64,000 nt of DNA from Flemingiibacterium sp045634005 (GTDB taxonomy: Bacteria; Bacillota; Clostridia; Oscillospirales; CAG-272): positions 8,795-72,794 of the forward strand of contig JAZQZL010000069.1 of assembly GCA_045634005.1 (NCBI GenBank). Reading direction: 5' to 3'. A program made the translations under genes and the position numbers. The notes below the pieces were generated by a model. It worked only from the letters and a program-made list of their open reading frames with translations. It searched no databases and was not told where the DNA came from. Shown one piece after another: positions 41,146 to 50,370 of this stretch. Position 1 is the stretch's first letter. Each line of letters starts with the position of its first letter.

Positions 41146-42357
41146 TTATTTCTTTTTAAACAGCTCCATGACCATCTTAACGATATCCTTGCTGTCGGTC
41201 TTATCGCTCACCTTCGCGGCAATATCCTTTACCTTGCCGATAAGATCAGAGGAAAGTCCCGACTCTGCAACCTTCGTCACCCAATTGATGTCCTCGACAG
41301 TCTTTGCGCCAAGGTATATCTGCTCGAACGCATAAATGCTAACCTCGCCGATAGCAGCGACTATCGTTCCCGCAATTACTGCATTGAGAACGCCTGCCGC
41401 TATATTTATACCGGGTATAGCCTTAAGCGCGCTTATAAGTGCCCTTGCGGCAACGCTGACCGTTCCGACCTCGACTATTGAGTTAAGAAAACGCTTTGAC
41501 TGCTCGTTGTTTTCGATTCCGTATAACCTCGCAAGCGTGTTTATCTCGGCAATTTCGATCGGCGAGAGAATAAGCGCATCTGCAAAGGGTATCGGCACAG
41601 CACCGACTACCACCGCCGCACTCGTCGCAACGCCGACGACACTATGCGCAAACGCACGGCGTCTTGCAAGATTAAAATTATGTATGTCGACAACCGCCGC
41701 CTTGATACCCTCAGGCATAAGGTCGTTTGTCGCACTGATAAGCTCGGTTATTCCCTCGGGCGGCGCGTATGCGGTGTCGTTGAGCGCGTACGTTGCGGCG
41801 ACTACAGGATATACGCCGCGAAGATTCTTGGAATAGCGCTTTTGTTTTGCAAAGGCGTTGTTGACCATCTCTATGTTACGCTCGCGCTCGGGAACCGAAT
41901 AGGATTTCGTGATAGCGACCATAACGGGCACGTTCTCCCACATAGCCGTCGCACTCGACAGATTTTTGATGGTTTCCTCAAAAAGCTTGCTCGAGGTACC
42001 GTCAACACAGAACCATATAACGTTTATCTGACCGTTACCGTTCTTAGCACTCGCCTTCGACCACGCCTTGACCGCATTTATCGCCTTCTGCCGCTTTAAA
42101 AATGACGGTTCAAAGCCGAGCGTGTCGATAATGCGGAAGGGTATTTTATCGCTTTCGTATATTTCGAGCTTTTGGGTAGTGCCTTCAATACCCCAACCTG
42201 TTTTTGCCGCGTCCTTGCCGAGCACGGCGTTGATAAGAGTCGATTTACCGACGCCCGAATTTCCTATGACGAGTACGTTGCCCTTGTCGGGCGAGGAGGG
42301 GATAAGTGCGGACGTATCCGCATCGGTTGACTTGATGGGAAGATTGTTTTCCTGCAT
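41146..42357 (-). CDS. DUF697-type GTPase with C-terminal membrane-associating domain
   Basis: A 403-aa protein. The N-terminal Era/EngA-like G domain has G1 GNSGVGKSTLINAVLG, G3 DTLGFE and a G4-like TKSY in which the usual Asp is missing. The C-terminal half (about 215-370) is rich in Ala/Val/Ile with several hydrophobic segments (VVGVATSAAVVVGAVPIPFADALI), typical of DUF697 proteins. Such proteins are linked to cell-envelope or stress functions, without a defined role. It lies 73 bp downstream of the translation-GTPase/NYN gene on the same strand; no terminator was seen between them. Confidence 0.82.
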   Translation of the reverse strand: MQENNLPIKSTDADTSALIPSSPDKGNVLVIGNSGVGKSTLINAVLGKDAAKTGWGIEGTTQKLEIYESDKIPFRIIDTLGFEPSFLKRQKAINAVKAWSKASAKNGNGQINVIWFCVDGTSSKLFEETIKNLSSATAMWENVPVMVAITKSYSVPERERNIEMVNNAFAKQKRYSKNLRGVYPVVAATYALNDTAYAPPEGITELISATNDLMPEGIKAAVVDIHNFNLARRRAFAHSVVGVATSAAVVVGAVPIPFADALILSPIEIAEINTLARLYGIENNEQSKRFLNSIVEVGTVSVAARALISALKAIPGINIAAGVLNAVIAGTIVAAIGEVSIYAFEQIYLGAKTVEDINWVTKVAESGLSSDLIGKVKDIAAKVSDKTDSKDIVKMVMELFKKK

Positions 42358-42430
42358 TAGTTATGTCCTCCGTTTTAAAATTTAAAGCTAATTCCTACTT
42401 TGAATACGCCTTGTAATTTTCGCGATACGG

Positions 42431-45007
42431 TTAATTGCCGTTCTCGATAAACTCACGTATCTGCCGCTCGGTTTCCAAAAGCTCTGCGCGAAAGCCGCTG
42501 GCGGACACGCGTATCGCTCCGTTCCCGAGAATTATAAGCTGCTCCTCGTAATCGGCGGTAGCCACGCGTACACGATGATTTTTGGCAAGCTCGTGCGACA
42601 CGCGCTCGATATAGGTATCGGCGGTTTCCGCTTCCTTTGTGTAGACTACGGTGATGTTGTTTACTCGCTCGATATCCTCGCCGTGGCGCTTTATCCTGTA
42701 CGCGTCGAAAACGAGTATCACCTCGCAGTCGCGCACACCGCGGTAATTGCACATTCGGTCTATGAGCGTATTTCGCGCGATATCAAGTCCCTTTTCGGAT
42801 AGTGCGCGAAGGTCGTCCCACGCGTGTATTATATTGTAGCCGTCGACAAGGAGATATTCGCCGCCGCTGTATGCGCTTTTCTTTGGCGGCGCGGATTTTT
42901 TCTTAACAGCCGGCACAGCCATTTTCGGCTCGCGGTCATTGTAGCGTTTTCTTTTGATAGGTCCGTACGTACGCTCGAAGATGCGGATAAGCTCCTCGCT
43001 GTCCGCGACCGTGCGCATATAGCGTTGCACACGCGTTTCGGGCTCCTCGTCACCTCCGTCAAGCTCCACGCCCGACTCGAGATGCTTATGCTCGTACACC
43101 TCGTCCCATTTGACGACGAATCCCGCGCCGTGCTCGCAGAACACCGAATCAGCGGTATTTTCAAGGTCGCGGTCGGCATCGTAGCCGCACTCAGCTATGA
43201 CCGCATGGGTATCTGCGCATTCCTCATAACCGCGAAGCGAGGTCATAATCTTGCCCTCGCCCTTGGTGTAGGAGATAAGCTCGCGGTGATAGCCGCGCAT
43301 TTTCGAAACGGGCGCACTTCCCGTAAGGCAAGTGTAGGCGGGCGTCACCTCCGGTTCTCCGAGCCTGCCGCCCATTTGCATAATATCCGTCATCGCGCGT
43401 CCGACGCACTCCGACGGGAGCTCGATGCGAAAATCGTACCACGGCTCGAGCAGTATGCACTCTGCCGTACGCAGTCCGTGACGTACAGCACGCCACGTCG
43501 CCTCTCGAAAGTCGCCGCCCTCGGTATGCTTCAGATGAGCACGACCCGCTATAAGCGTTATTTTCATATCGGTTATCGGTGAGCCCGTGAGCGTACCGAT
43601 GTGCGTTTTTTCATAAAGATGCGAGAGAACGAGTCGCTTGTAATGTCCCTCAAGCTCGCACTCGGGATCGACGGCGAATTTAAGACCTTCTCCGCGAGGT
43701 AGCGGTTCAAGAAGCAGCTGTACCTCCGCATAGTGGCGAAGCGGCTCATAGTGACCGATGCCGACGTTTGCAGCGCGCACAGTTTCCTTGTAAGAAATAC
43801 TACCGTCGCTGAAGGTGACGGTCATTGCATAGCGCTCGGCGATGATGCGAGTAAGCACCTCAAGCTGTACCTCGCCCATAATGCCGAAATATATCTCGCC
43901 GCTGCGCTCATTATATATGATGCGAAGCGAGGGCTCCTCCTCTTCAAGCTGACGGAATTTTATGAGCGCCGTATGCGCGTCCACTCCGCTTGGCAGGTCG
44001 ACTCGGTAAGAAAGCACCGGCTCAAGCTGTGCCGCGCCCGAATCCTTTTCTGTTCCGAGTCCCATACCGGGATAAGCCGACGAAAGACCCGTGACGGCGC
44101 ATACAACGCCCGCCTCGGCTTCGTTTACGGTCTTATATTTTTCGCCTGAATATATACGTATCGCATTTATCTTTTCGCTCCACTCGGTGCCGTCTGGAAG
44201 CACGCCGGAAAGCGTGTCCTTTACACAAAGTGTACCGCCCGTTATTTTAACGTGTGCGATCTTGTCAGTTTTGTCCTGCGTTATCTTGTAAACGCGTGCA
44301 CCAAACTCATTGGTGTATTCGGGTATCTTAACGTATTTCGCAAGCCCGTCGAGGAGAAGATCAACTCCATCTCCCTTCAGCGCCGAGCCAAAAAAGCAAG
44401 GAAACAGCCGTCTTTGCGCCACCGCCGAGCGGATATCCCCATCGTCAAACGCCTCGCCCGCAAGATAGCTTTCCATAAGCCTCTCGTCGCACATAGCAAG
44501 CTCGTCCGCAAAGCTTTCAAGTGTCATCGCACAGAAGTCTACGCATCCGTCGCAAAGCTTATATTTAAGCTCGGACATAAGCTCCTTGTGTGAAAGCGCG
44601 GTGACGTCCATCTTATTTATGAATATGACCGTCGGTATGCCGTAAGATTCGAGCAATCGCCAAAGCGTGAGCGTATGGCTCTGTACGCCCTCCGTTCCGC
44701 TCACGACGAGCACAGCCGCATCGATAACGCGGAGCACGCGCTCCGTTTCGGGTGAGAAATCCACGTGCCCCGGTGTATCAAGAAGGTTGAACTCGACCTC
44801 ACCGCGCGTGAACGTCGCACCGCTTGAGAAGATCGTAATTCCGCGGTCGCGCTCGATCGCGTTCGTGTCGAGATGCGAGCTTCCCTTGTTTACGCTTCCG
44901 AGTGTGTGGAGTACGCCCGTTTTGTAGAGTATCGACTCCGAAAGCGTGGTCTTGCCCGAGTCGACGTGCGCGATTATTCCGACGGTAAGGCGCTTTAATG
45001 CTCCCAT
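42431..45007 (-). CDS. TetM/EF-G-like ribosomal GTPase fused to a YacP/Rae1-like NYN nuclease
   Basis: An 858-aa protein. Residues 1-~640 are a complete EF-G/TetM-type GTPase: G1 AHVDSGKTT, RDRGITI, DTPGHVD, INKMD, then domains II-V. Domain IV lacks the tip motif SPVS of tetracycline-protection proteins and reads HLKHTEGGDF there. A basic linker (about 665-715, with KRKRYND and KKKSAPPKK) leads to residues 717-858. These match the YacP/Rae1 NYN ribonuclease: YLLVDGYNIIHAW, VILVFDAYR, YTKEAETADTYIERV, ATADYEEQ. Known relatives bind the ribosomal A site (TetM) or cut mRNA there (Rae1). One protein doing both is inferred. It overlaps the reductase gene by 13 bp. Confidence 0.92.
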   Translation of the reverse strand: MGALKRLTVGIIAHVDSGKTTLSESILYKTGVLHTLGSVNKGSSHLDTNAIERDRGITIFSSGATFTRGEVEFNLLDTPGHVDFSPETERVLRVIDAAVLVVSGTEGVQSHTLTLWRLLESYGIPTVIFINKMDVTALSHKELMSELKYKLCDGCVDFCAMTLESFADELAMCDERLMESYLAGEAFDDGDIRSAVAQRRLFPCFFGSALKGDGVDLLLDGLAKYVKIPEYTNEFGARVYKITQDKTDKIAHVKITGGTLCVKDTLSGVLPDGTEWSEKINAIRIYSGEKYKTVNEAEAGVVCAVTGLSSAYPGMGLGTEKDSGAAQLEPVLSYRVDLPSGVDAHTALIKFRQLEEEEPSLRIIYNERSGEIYFGIMGEVQLEVLTRIIAERYAMTVTFSDGSISYKETVRAANVGIGHYEPLRHYAEVQLLLEPLPRGEGLKFAVDPECELEGHYKRLVLSHLYEKTHIGTLTGSPITDMKITLIAGRAHLKHTEGGDFREATWRAVRHGLRTAECILLEPWYDFRIELPSECVGRAMTDIMQMGGRLGEPEVTPAYTCLTGSAPVSKMRGYHRELISYTKGEGKIMTSLRGYEECADTHAVIAECGYDADRDLENTADSVFCEHGAGFVVKWDEVYEHKHLESGVELDGGDEEPETRVQRYMRTVADSEELIRIFERTYGPIKRKRYNDREPKMAVPAVKKKSAPPKKSAYSGGEYLLVDGYNIIHAWDDLRALSEKGLDIARNTLIDRMCNYRGVRDCEVILVFDAYRIKRHGEDIERVNNITVVYTKEAETADTYIERVSHELAKNHRVRVATADYEEQLIILGNGAIRVSASGFRAELLETERQIREFIENGN

Positions 45008-46038
45008 TTTCCGCTTGTGTCCTTTTCGCCGTTGTAAACGCTCATAAAGTCCGCGTAATTTTTCTTTAAAAGATTCGGTATGTCAAGCTCGTACGGGCAC
45101 TTTTTAGCGCACGCTCTGCACTCGGTGCAGTTTTCGATCTTTTTGACCTCGCTCGCCCACTTTTCATTGACCCAATCGCTCGCAGGAGCACGGCGTATCA
45201 TAAGCGAGATACGCGCACACTGCCATATGGTTATACCCTGCGGACACGGCATACAGTAGCCGCAGCCACGGCAAAAGTCATATCCCATCTCTGCCTTTTC
45301 AGCTTCGATGCGAGCCCTCATTTCATCGTCGAAGGTAGGCTCGTCGGTCATAAGCGACAGCCACTGATCGAGCTCATAGTCATGCTGCACGCCCCATATC
45401 GGCACAACGTTGTCAAACTGCGAGATATACGCATAAGCAAGACGGTAGTCAGTTATAAGACCGCCTGCGAGCGCCTTCATCGCGATAAATCCGACGTTAT
45501 GCTCGCGGCAGAGGCTCACAAGCTCTACCTCACGCGCCCCCGACAGATACGACAGCGGGAACTGCATCGTTTCGTAAAGACCCGATCGCACGCAGTCCTC
45601 GGCAACGCCGATCTTGTGGCAGGTGATTCCGATGTGGCGTATCATTCCCTGACGCTTCAAGTCCTCCATACACTCGTACATACCCGTGCCGTCACCGGGC
45701 GCGTAGCACTTATCCGAGCAGTGGAACTGATATATGTCAACGTAATCGGTCTGCAGATTTTTAAGCGAGGTTTCTATCTGCCGCTTTACCTCGTCGGGAG
45801 TTTTAGCGCCGGTTTTCGTTGCAATAGCAACCTTGTCGCGCACGTCGTGAAGCGCGATGCCACACTTTATCTCGCTGTCCGAATAAGCGCGTGCCGTATC
45901 GAAAAAGGTCATACCTCCCTCGTATGCGCGGCGGACGATGTTCACCGCAGTATCGGTGTCATCACGCTGTATCGGAAGCGCACCAAATGCGTTTTGAGGG
46001 GTTTTAATGCCGGTAGATCCAAGAGTTATCGTTTTCAT
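44995..46038 (-). CDS. Aldo/keto reductase with C-terminal 2x[4Fe-4S] domain
   Basis: A 347-aa oxidoreductase. The barrel has the catalytic tetrad: Asp and Tyr in FFDTARAYSDSE, Lys in AIATKTG, His in YQFHCSD. The C-terminal 90 residues carry two ferredoxin-type cysteine clusters (CRGCGYCMPCP and CTECRACAKKCP), as in Clostridial AKR-ferredoxin proteins. It is the first gene of the transcript that also carries the translation-GTPase/NYN fusion and may continue into the GTPase. Substrate unknown. Confidence 0.92.
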   Translation of the reverse strand: MKTITLGSTGIKTPQNAFGALPIQRDDTDTAVNIVRRAYEGGMTFFDTARAYSDSEIKCGIALHDVRDKVAIATKTGAKTPDEVKRQIETSLKNLQTDYVDIYQFHCSDKCYAPGDGTGMYECMEDLKRQGMIRHIGITCHKIGVAEDCVRSGLYETMQFPLSYLSGAREVELVSLCREHNVGFIAMKALAGGLITDYRLAYAYISQFDNVVPIWGVQHDYELDQWLSLMTDEPTFDDEMRARIEAEKAEMGYDFCRGCGYCMPCPQGITIWQCARISLMIRRAPASDWVNEKWASEVKKIENCTECRACAKKCPYELDIPNLLKKNYADFMSVYNGEKDTSGKWEH

Positions 46039-46068
46039 ATAAATCTCCTTGGTTATGATTATATAATA

Positions 46069-46097
46069 ATTATATCATATATAAAGAAACGTGTCAA
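46069..46097 (-). promoter_or_regulatory. Promoter of aldo/keto reductase - TetM/NYN operon
   Basis: Minus strand: TTGACA, 17-bp spacer, TATAAT, directly after the upstream terminator. Confidence 0.85.
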
Positions 46098-46128
46098 TAA
46101 AAAACGCTCTGCCGTACTGCAGAGCGTT
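46097..46128 (-). terminator. Terminator of membrane protein gene
   Basis: Perfect 10-bp stem AACGCTCTGC / GCAGAGCGTT with a 6-base loop and TTTTTT on the minus strand. Confidence 0.88.
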
Positions 46129-46143
46129 ATATTATATCTCGTC

Positions 46144-46962
46144 CTATTCGAATCGCGCCTTGCGCTTTATCCGAAGTCCCTCCACAATACCGGCACTCTT
46201 GTTTTTGCCCGTATGCTTAGCATAAAAAAAGCCAAATACGGAAAATACGAGCGCGCCGATAAAGTTTACGAACATATCCTTCATCGTGTCGTAAAGACCG
46301 ATATCAAGGTATCCGTCGATGCCGAGCGTTTGGCCGTTAACTGCGGTTTTAGTAATGCCGTCAATAATCACCGCGGTGTTTGATGGCTCGGTGTTTAATG
46401 TCACGGAGGAAATTGCGCCAAGAACGGTATCCTTCTGCATATCCGTCTGCAAAAAAATGTCCGAGGCGAACTCGAAAAACTCCCATAAAACGCCGATCGT
46501 CATAGAAAAGCAAAATGCCGTCAGCGCAACGAAAAACGGCGACAGGTCAAATCGGAAGCGTTCGCTTCGATTAAGAACGTCAATAAGTGAGAGCCCGACC
46601 GCGGCGGCTAAAAATCCCGTTGTCGTGTGAAGAAGTGTATCCCAGATAGGATATTTTATATAATATCCTCCAATTTCGCCGAGTATCTCCGCCGCGAAGA
46701 TAAAGATAAGCACTATCTTTTCAAGCAGCGACGGAAGTTCAACCTGAAACGTTTTGGATACAAACGGCGGCAACAAAAACAGCGTAAGCGTCAAGGCACA
46801 CATAAACGTGTGCTGATAGTTTCCAAGCATCACCGCGCGCACACCGATAGCAACAACTATCGTACGAAGAATAATAAACAGTATAAAGGTAGATTTGCTT
46901 CGTTTAAACTCGTTTGTCAATTGTCTGAAAAAGCCTATTTTTTTCGTTCTTTCTTTTTTCAT
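46144..46962 (-). CDS. Multi-pass membrane protein, unknown function
   Basis: A 272-aa protein with about seven hydrophobic segments: FILFIILRTIVVAIGV, FMCALTLTLFLLPPFV, IVLIFIFAAEILGEIGGYYI, LLHTTTGFLAAAVGLSLI, FFVALTAFCFSMTIGVLWEFFEF and a late MFVNFIGALVFSVFGFFY. The conserved WDTLLHTTTG and GVLWEFFEFASD segments contain His and Glu in membrane context and resemble the DUF2238/YjdF-like family. The start at 46962 is the first ATG with a basic N terminus; no clear ribosome site exists, and a GTG at 46989 is possible. Confidence 0.65.
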   Translation of the reverse strand: MKKERTKKIGFFRQLTNEFKRSKSTFILFIILRTIVVAIGVRAVMLGNYQHTFMCALTLTLFLLPPFVSKTFQVELPSLLEKIVLIFIFAAEILGEIGGYYIKYPIWDTLLHTTTGFLAAAVGLSLIDVLNRSERFRFDLSPFFVALTAFCFSMTIGVLWEFFEFASDIFLQTDMQKDTVLGAISSVTLNTEPSNTAVIIDGITKTAVNGQTLGIDGYLDIGLYDTMKDMFVNFIGALVFSVFGFFYAKHTGKNKSAGIVEGLRIKRKARFE

Positions 46963-46976
46963 AACACAATGACACG

Positions 46977-47006
46977 TCACCACGGACACTAACGTGCCCG
47001 TGGTGA
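46977..47006 (-). terminator. Hairpin after the flotillin gene without a T-run
   Basis: Stem TCACCACGG / CCGTGGTGA extended by CAC/GTG with a 4-base loop, 8 bp after the flotillin stop. It lacks a T-run, so it may be a processing or weak pause signal before the membrane protein gene. Confidence 0.5.
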
Positions 47007-47013
47007 GATAATT

Positions 47014-48414
47014 TTATTCGTTAACAGTCGTGTTAGCTGTGCTGTCAGCCTTCTCGGTGCCAAGGTACTCGGGCAGCTTCATACCCGCCATATCGAACAT
47101 CTCGTTCATCGGAGGGATCGCCTTCATCATACCGGACACAAAGTTAGCGGTAGCAGTCTTACCGTCAGCGCCCGTGCTTCCGCCGTCCCAAACGGTGACC
47201 TTGTCGATCTTGAGGTTCTTGATAGCCTCAACCTGAATCTTGGTGATCTCCTCAAGCTTGTCAGCAACCATAAGACGGATAGCGTCGTTCGACTCGCCGC
47301 CGGCGCTCTTAACGATCTCTGCAAAGCCCTCTGCCTGCTTGATGAGCATATCTCGCATACCGTTTGCCTCTGCCTGCATCTTCATCAGCGTAGCGTCAGC
47401 TTCACCCTTTGCCTGACGTCTGATTCTTTCAGCCTCTGCCTCTGCCTTGAGTTCGATCTGCTTCTTTTCGATTTCAGCCTTAACGAGGATATCAGCCTCG
47501 AGCGTTGCCTGCTCAAGTGATGCACGCGCAAGCTCGGCAGCCTTCTGTGCGGCGTACGCCTCCTCGAGAGCCTTTGCCTCCTGGATCTTCTCGGCTGCGG
47601 TAGCGCGCTTCAGCGCCTCTGCCTCACGCTCGCGGCGTGCTGCATCGGACTCTGCAACCTGAACCTTCGCCTCATTTTCACCCTTGATAGCCTCGGAGTT
47701 TGCGATAGACACGTTGATACGCTGGTCGCGCTCTGCGTTAGCCGAACCGATAGCACCCTCGCGGTCTGCCTGTGCAACGGAGATCTTTGCGTCATTGATA
47801 GCCTTCGCAGCCGCTTCCTTACCGAGAGCCATAATGTATCCGCTCTCGTCGGTAATATCGGTTACGTTTACGTTAATGAGGCGCAGACCAATCTTCTTAA
47901 GCTCGGTCTCCACGTTTCTCGAAACCGCCTCAAGGAACTTATCGCGGTCATTGTTGATCTCCTCTATCTCCATCGTTGCAACAACAAGTCGGAGCTGACC
48001 GAAGATGATATCCTTTGCAAGCTCTTGAATATCGTCGAGCTTTAAGCCGAGCATACGCTCCGCCGCATTCTGCATAACGCCTGCCTCGGTGGAAATACCA
48101 ACGGTAAAGCGCGAGGGAACGTCAACGCGGATATTCTGCTTCGAGAGTGCATTGCGAAGATCTACGTTTATAGACATAGGCGTTAAGTCAAGGAACTCGA
48201 CAGCCTGAATAACGGGCCATATAAATGCCGCGCCACCGTGAATACACTTTGCGGAGCGCGAGGTGCCGTCGGCGTTATTGCCGACCTTACCGTAAATTAC
48301 CATAACCTTGTCGGACGGGCACTTTCTGTAGCGCGATGCGATAACCACAAGCGTTGTCACAACCAAAAGCGCGATCACGCAAACGAGAATAAGCAGATTA
48401 GAAGTGTTTGGCAT
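47014..48414 (-). CDS. floT: Flotillin-like SPFH protein
   Basis: A 466-aa scaffold of membrane microdomains. One N-terminal membrane segment (LLILVCVIALLVVTTLVVIA) leads into an SPFH/PHB domain (about 30-190) and a long Ala/Glu-rich coiled coil with repeated EA motifs (about 200-370), as in FloT/YuaG. The C terminus includes DKVTVWDGG, a flotillin signature. It is directly downstream of an NfeD-like gene (19 bp), the same order as yuaF-yuaG in Bacillus. Ribosome site AAAGGAG. Confidence 0.92.
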   Translation of the reverse strand: MPNTSNLLILVCVIALLVVTTLVVIASRYRKCPSDKVMVIYGKVGNNADGTSRSAKCIHGGAAFIWPVIQAVEFLDLTPMSINVDLRNALSKQNIRVDVPSRFTVGISTEAGVMQNAAERMLGLKLDDIQELAKDIIFGQLRLVVATMEIEEINNDRDKFLEAVSRNVETELKKIGLRLINVNVTDITDESGYIMALGKEAAAKAINDAKISVAQADREGAIGSANAERDQRINVSIANSEAIKGENEAKVQVAESDAARREREAEALKRATAAEKIQEAKALEEAYAAQKAAELARASLEQATLEADILVKAEIEKKQIELKAEAEAERIRRQAKGEADATLMKMQAEANGMRDMLIKQAEGFAEIVKSAGGESNDAIRLMVADKLEEITKIQVEAIKNLKIDKVTVWDGGSTGADGKTATANFVSGMMKAIPPMNEMFDMAGMKLPEYLGTEKADSTANTTVNE

Positions 48415-48433
48415 AATATTTTCTCCTTTATAA

Positions 48434-49033
48434 TTATTTTACAATTCTTTCAATTACAACGAGTCCCGATTCGTCTATGGAAACGACTCTTACAGTTTCT
48501 CCGGTCTTAAAAGCGTCCTCGCCGCCCGAAATGGCATCGACTTCGATGAGTCTGTCCTGCACGGTGAGTGTGATCTTTCCTCTGCCCTCTCCCTTCGGCG
48601 GTACAGGTATGTACACCTCACCCGTTTTGCCGATTGCGTAGCCAAGCTGAATATTACCGCTCGACTGTAGCTTCAACACAGCCTTCATAAGATACGCAAT
48701 ACCGAAAAGTGCTGCCACACCGCATACCACCGCAAGCAGTATCGCGGCTGCAGGATTAAGACCTAAATCGACGAATACGACACCGGCCCAGCCGCCAACC
48801 GAAAACATCGCAACGATGCCGCGAACGGTAAAAAGCGTCAGTCCGTCGTCACCTGATGCAGCCTCGGATATCTCAACGCCGTCAACGTCCGTATCCACGT
48901 CAACATCGCCGTCGCCGTCGCCGATGCCAAAGAACAGAAGCACCGTCTGAACAATAAGCACAAGTGTCGCCGGAATAGCAAGAAGAGCAAATCCCTGCTG
49001 AAGTGCAGTTAACGAATCCCACCAAGCAAACAT
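48434..49033 (-). CDS. NfeD-like (YuaF-type) membrane protein
   Basis: A 199-aa protein with three hydrophobic segments (residues about 12-36, 68-85, 92-118) and a C-terminal OB-fold domain (YAIGKTGEVYIPVPPKGEGRGKITLTV...GETVRVVSIDESGLVVIERI). An acidic Gly/Asp/Val loop lies between the first two helices. NfeD proteins work with flotillins in membrane organisation and stress response. It lies upstream of floT on the same strand and may be co-transcribed with the DUF1836 gene. Confidence 0.88.
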   Translation of the reverse strand: MFAWWDSLTALQQGFALLAIPATLVLIVQTVLLFFGIGDGDGDVDVDTDVDGVEISEAASGDDGLTLFTVRGIVAMFSVGGWAGVVFVDLGLNPAAAILLAVVCGVAALFGIAYLMKAVLKLQSSGNIQLGYAIGKTGEVYIPVPPKGEGRGKITLTVQDRLIEVDAISGGEDAFKTGETVRVVSIDESGLVVIERIVK

Positions 49034-49075
49034 TATTATCTACGCTCCTTTACAAAAACATATCTGTCAAACTTT

Positions 49076-49657
49076 TCAACGTTTAAAAACTTCGTCGTAC
49101 ATTAGGCTTGCGTGCTGACGCACGAGCGTTGCGTAATACGTCATTATGATGATGCCACAAGCCCGTTCGAGGCGTTTTCTCGCACCCGCACCGTGCTCCT
49201 CGTAGGATGCAAGCTCGTTTGAAATCAGGTCATAAATATTACCGTCTACCGTTGCCTCATCGCGAACAAGACAGTCAATAAGCCGACAAAGGCAATCATA
49301 AAGCCCTGACTCGGGAATAATATCGTCGCGCGTATCGTTTACGTCACCGTTTACATAGGCGAGAATTGCCGCGATCCGGTCAAGCTGCATTGAATCGCGC
49401 ATCATATTTATAATGAGTATGCGCGCAAGCTGATTTTTATCGTAACGCTTATTTTGTGCGCTCGATACCCAGCCGCGCTTGGTCCAATTTTGGAGAGTTG
49501 AGCCGTCGATTCCGCATATCTCCCGTATCTGTGAGAGCATAATGCCGTCGGTGATGTAGAATATCTTATCAAGAAACTCCATTCCCGTGACGTCGCCCAT
49601 CTTCTTTCTTTCCATAATGGTGCCGGGAATGAGAGTGCTCCTTATCTCAAGCTTCAT
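49076..49657 (-). CDS. DUF1836 helix-turn-helix protein
   Basis: A 193-aa protein. Residues 40-85 contain a MerR-like winged helix (SQIREICGIDGSTLQNWTKRGWVSSAQNKRYDKNQLARILIINMMR) that is characteristic of DUF1836, followed by a helical domain. Probably a small transcription regulator of unknown target. It has a perfect-spacing promoter with a short inverted repeat in the spacer and may drive the NfeD-flotillin genes 42 bp downstream. Ribosome site AGGAGGG. Confidence 0.85.
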   Translation of the reverse strand: MKLEIRSTLIPGTIMERKKMGDVTGMEFLDKIFYITDGIMLSQIREICGIDGSTLQNWTKRGWVSSAQNKRYDKNQLARILIINMMRDSMQLDRIAAILAYVNGDVNDTRDDIIPESGLYDCLCRLIDCLVRDEATVDGNIYDLISNELASYEEHGAGARKRLERACGIIIMTYYATLVRQHASLMYDEVFKR

Positions 49658-49695
49658 CGGTTATCCCTCCTTTCGGAGAAGCTTTCTGTAATTAG

Positions 49696-49724
49696 ATTAT
49701 ATCACACGGTCACGTGATTGTCAA
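49696..49724 (-). promoter_or_regulatory. Promoter of DUF1836-NfeD-flotillin unit
   Basis: Minus strand: TTGACA, 17-bp spacer, TATAAT. The spacer holds ATCAC...GTGAT, a possible operator for the DUF1836 protein. Confidence 0.85.
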
Positions 49725-49752
49725 GTGGAATTTTATGAATTTTTTATGTATG

Positions 49753-49783
49753 TAAAACAGCCTTCCCCGAAAAGGAAGGCTGT
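49753..49783 (-). terminator. Terminator of lipoprotein gene
   Basis: Perfect 10-bp stem ACAGCCTTCC / GGAAGGCTGT with a 7-base loop, then TTTTAC on the minus strand. Confidence 0.78.
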
Positions 49784-49789
49784 CGGTAT

Positions 49790-50356
49790 TTATTTAAGGT
49801 CTGTATATACGGTGTGGTGAGCGATATAGTCGCCCATCTGCGAGCTGAAAATACCGTGCTGCAATTCCTCCCACGTCACGGTGTTATCGTTGACCAGCAC
49901 GTATCGCACGTAGCTGTCGTAGCTCGCGTATGGAGTTTCGGCGTCGCCCTCAAAGCGAAGCATATACTTGTATTTTTGGATAATCTCCTCGCCGTCCTCA
50001 AACCACCGTAGCATATAGTATTCGCCGTCATATTCGAGATCCTGCACGAAAAGCTTCGGGTATTCATCTTTTACGGATTCATAATACTCCTCGTCGTCGT
50101 AATTTTCAAGTGTGTAGTAGTATGCAAGCCGTACGCTCGCCTTCCCGTCCGGCACGGATGCGGCAAACTGATCCCATCGCGCCTGTCCGTATGCTATGTC
50201 GCCGTTATCAAAAACTACGCAGCCGTCCTCTATCGCGTCCTCGCGCGTATACGCGGCGGGAAGCTTTTTAAGCGCGGTGTACTCCGTTTTAATATTAGTC
50301 GCGCACGAGCCAAGCGCTAGCGCAAGCAATATGACAAGAAAAAAGCGTTTTTTCAT
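49790..50356 (-). CDS. Lipoprotein, unknown function
   Basis: A 188-aa protein with a signal peptide (MKKRFFLVILLALALGSC) and lipobox LGSC, so it should be lipid-anchored outside the membrane. The mature part is acidic and rich in Tyr (YYYTLENYDDEEYYES), with no family I recognise. It is the last gene of a four-gene run (DUF5685, J-domain, membrane, lipoprotein). The previous gene ends with ATGA at the alternative start 50374; I chose 50356 because a canonical signal peptide begins there. Confidence 0.7.
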   Translation of the reverse strand: MKKRFFLVILLALALGSCATNIKTEYTALKKLPAAYTREDAIEDGCVVFDNGDIAYGQARWDQFAASVPDGKASVRLAYYYTLENYDDEEYYESVKDEYPKLFVQDLEYDGEYYMLRWFEDGEEIIQKYKYMLRFEGDAETPYASYDSYVRYVLVNDNTVTWEELQHGIFSSQMGDYIAHHTVYTDLK

Positions 50357-50370
50357 TGCGACCCACAAAA

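Noticed and set aside
42431..45007. Call as a tetracycline resistance (ribosomal protection) gene
   Set aside because: The GTPase part is TetM-like, but the domain IV tip lacks SPVS and the protein carries an NYN nuclease; resistance is not supported.
46977..47006. Strong terminator of the flotillin operon
   Set aside because: The stem is good but no T-run follows on the minus strand, so it is reported only as a hairpin of uncertain role.
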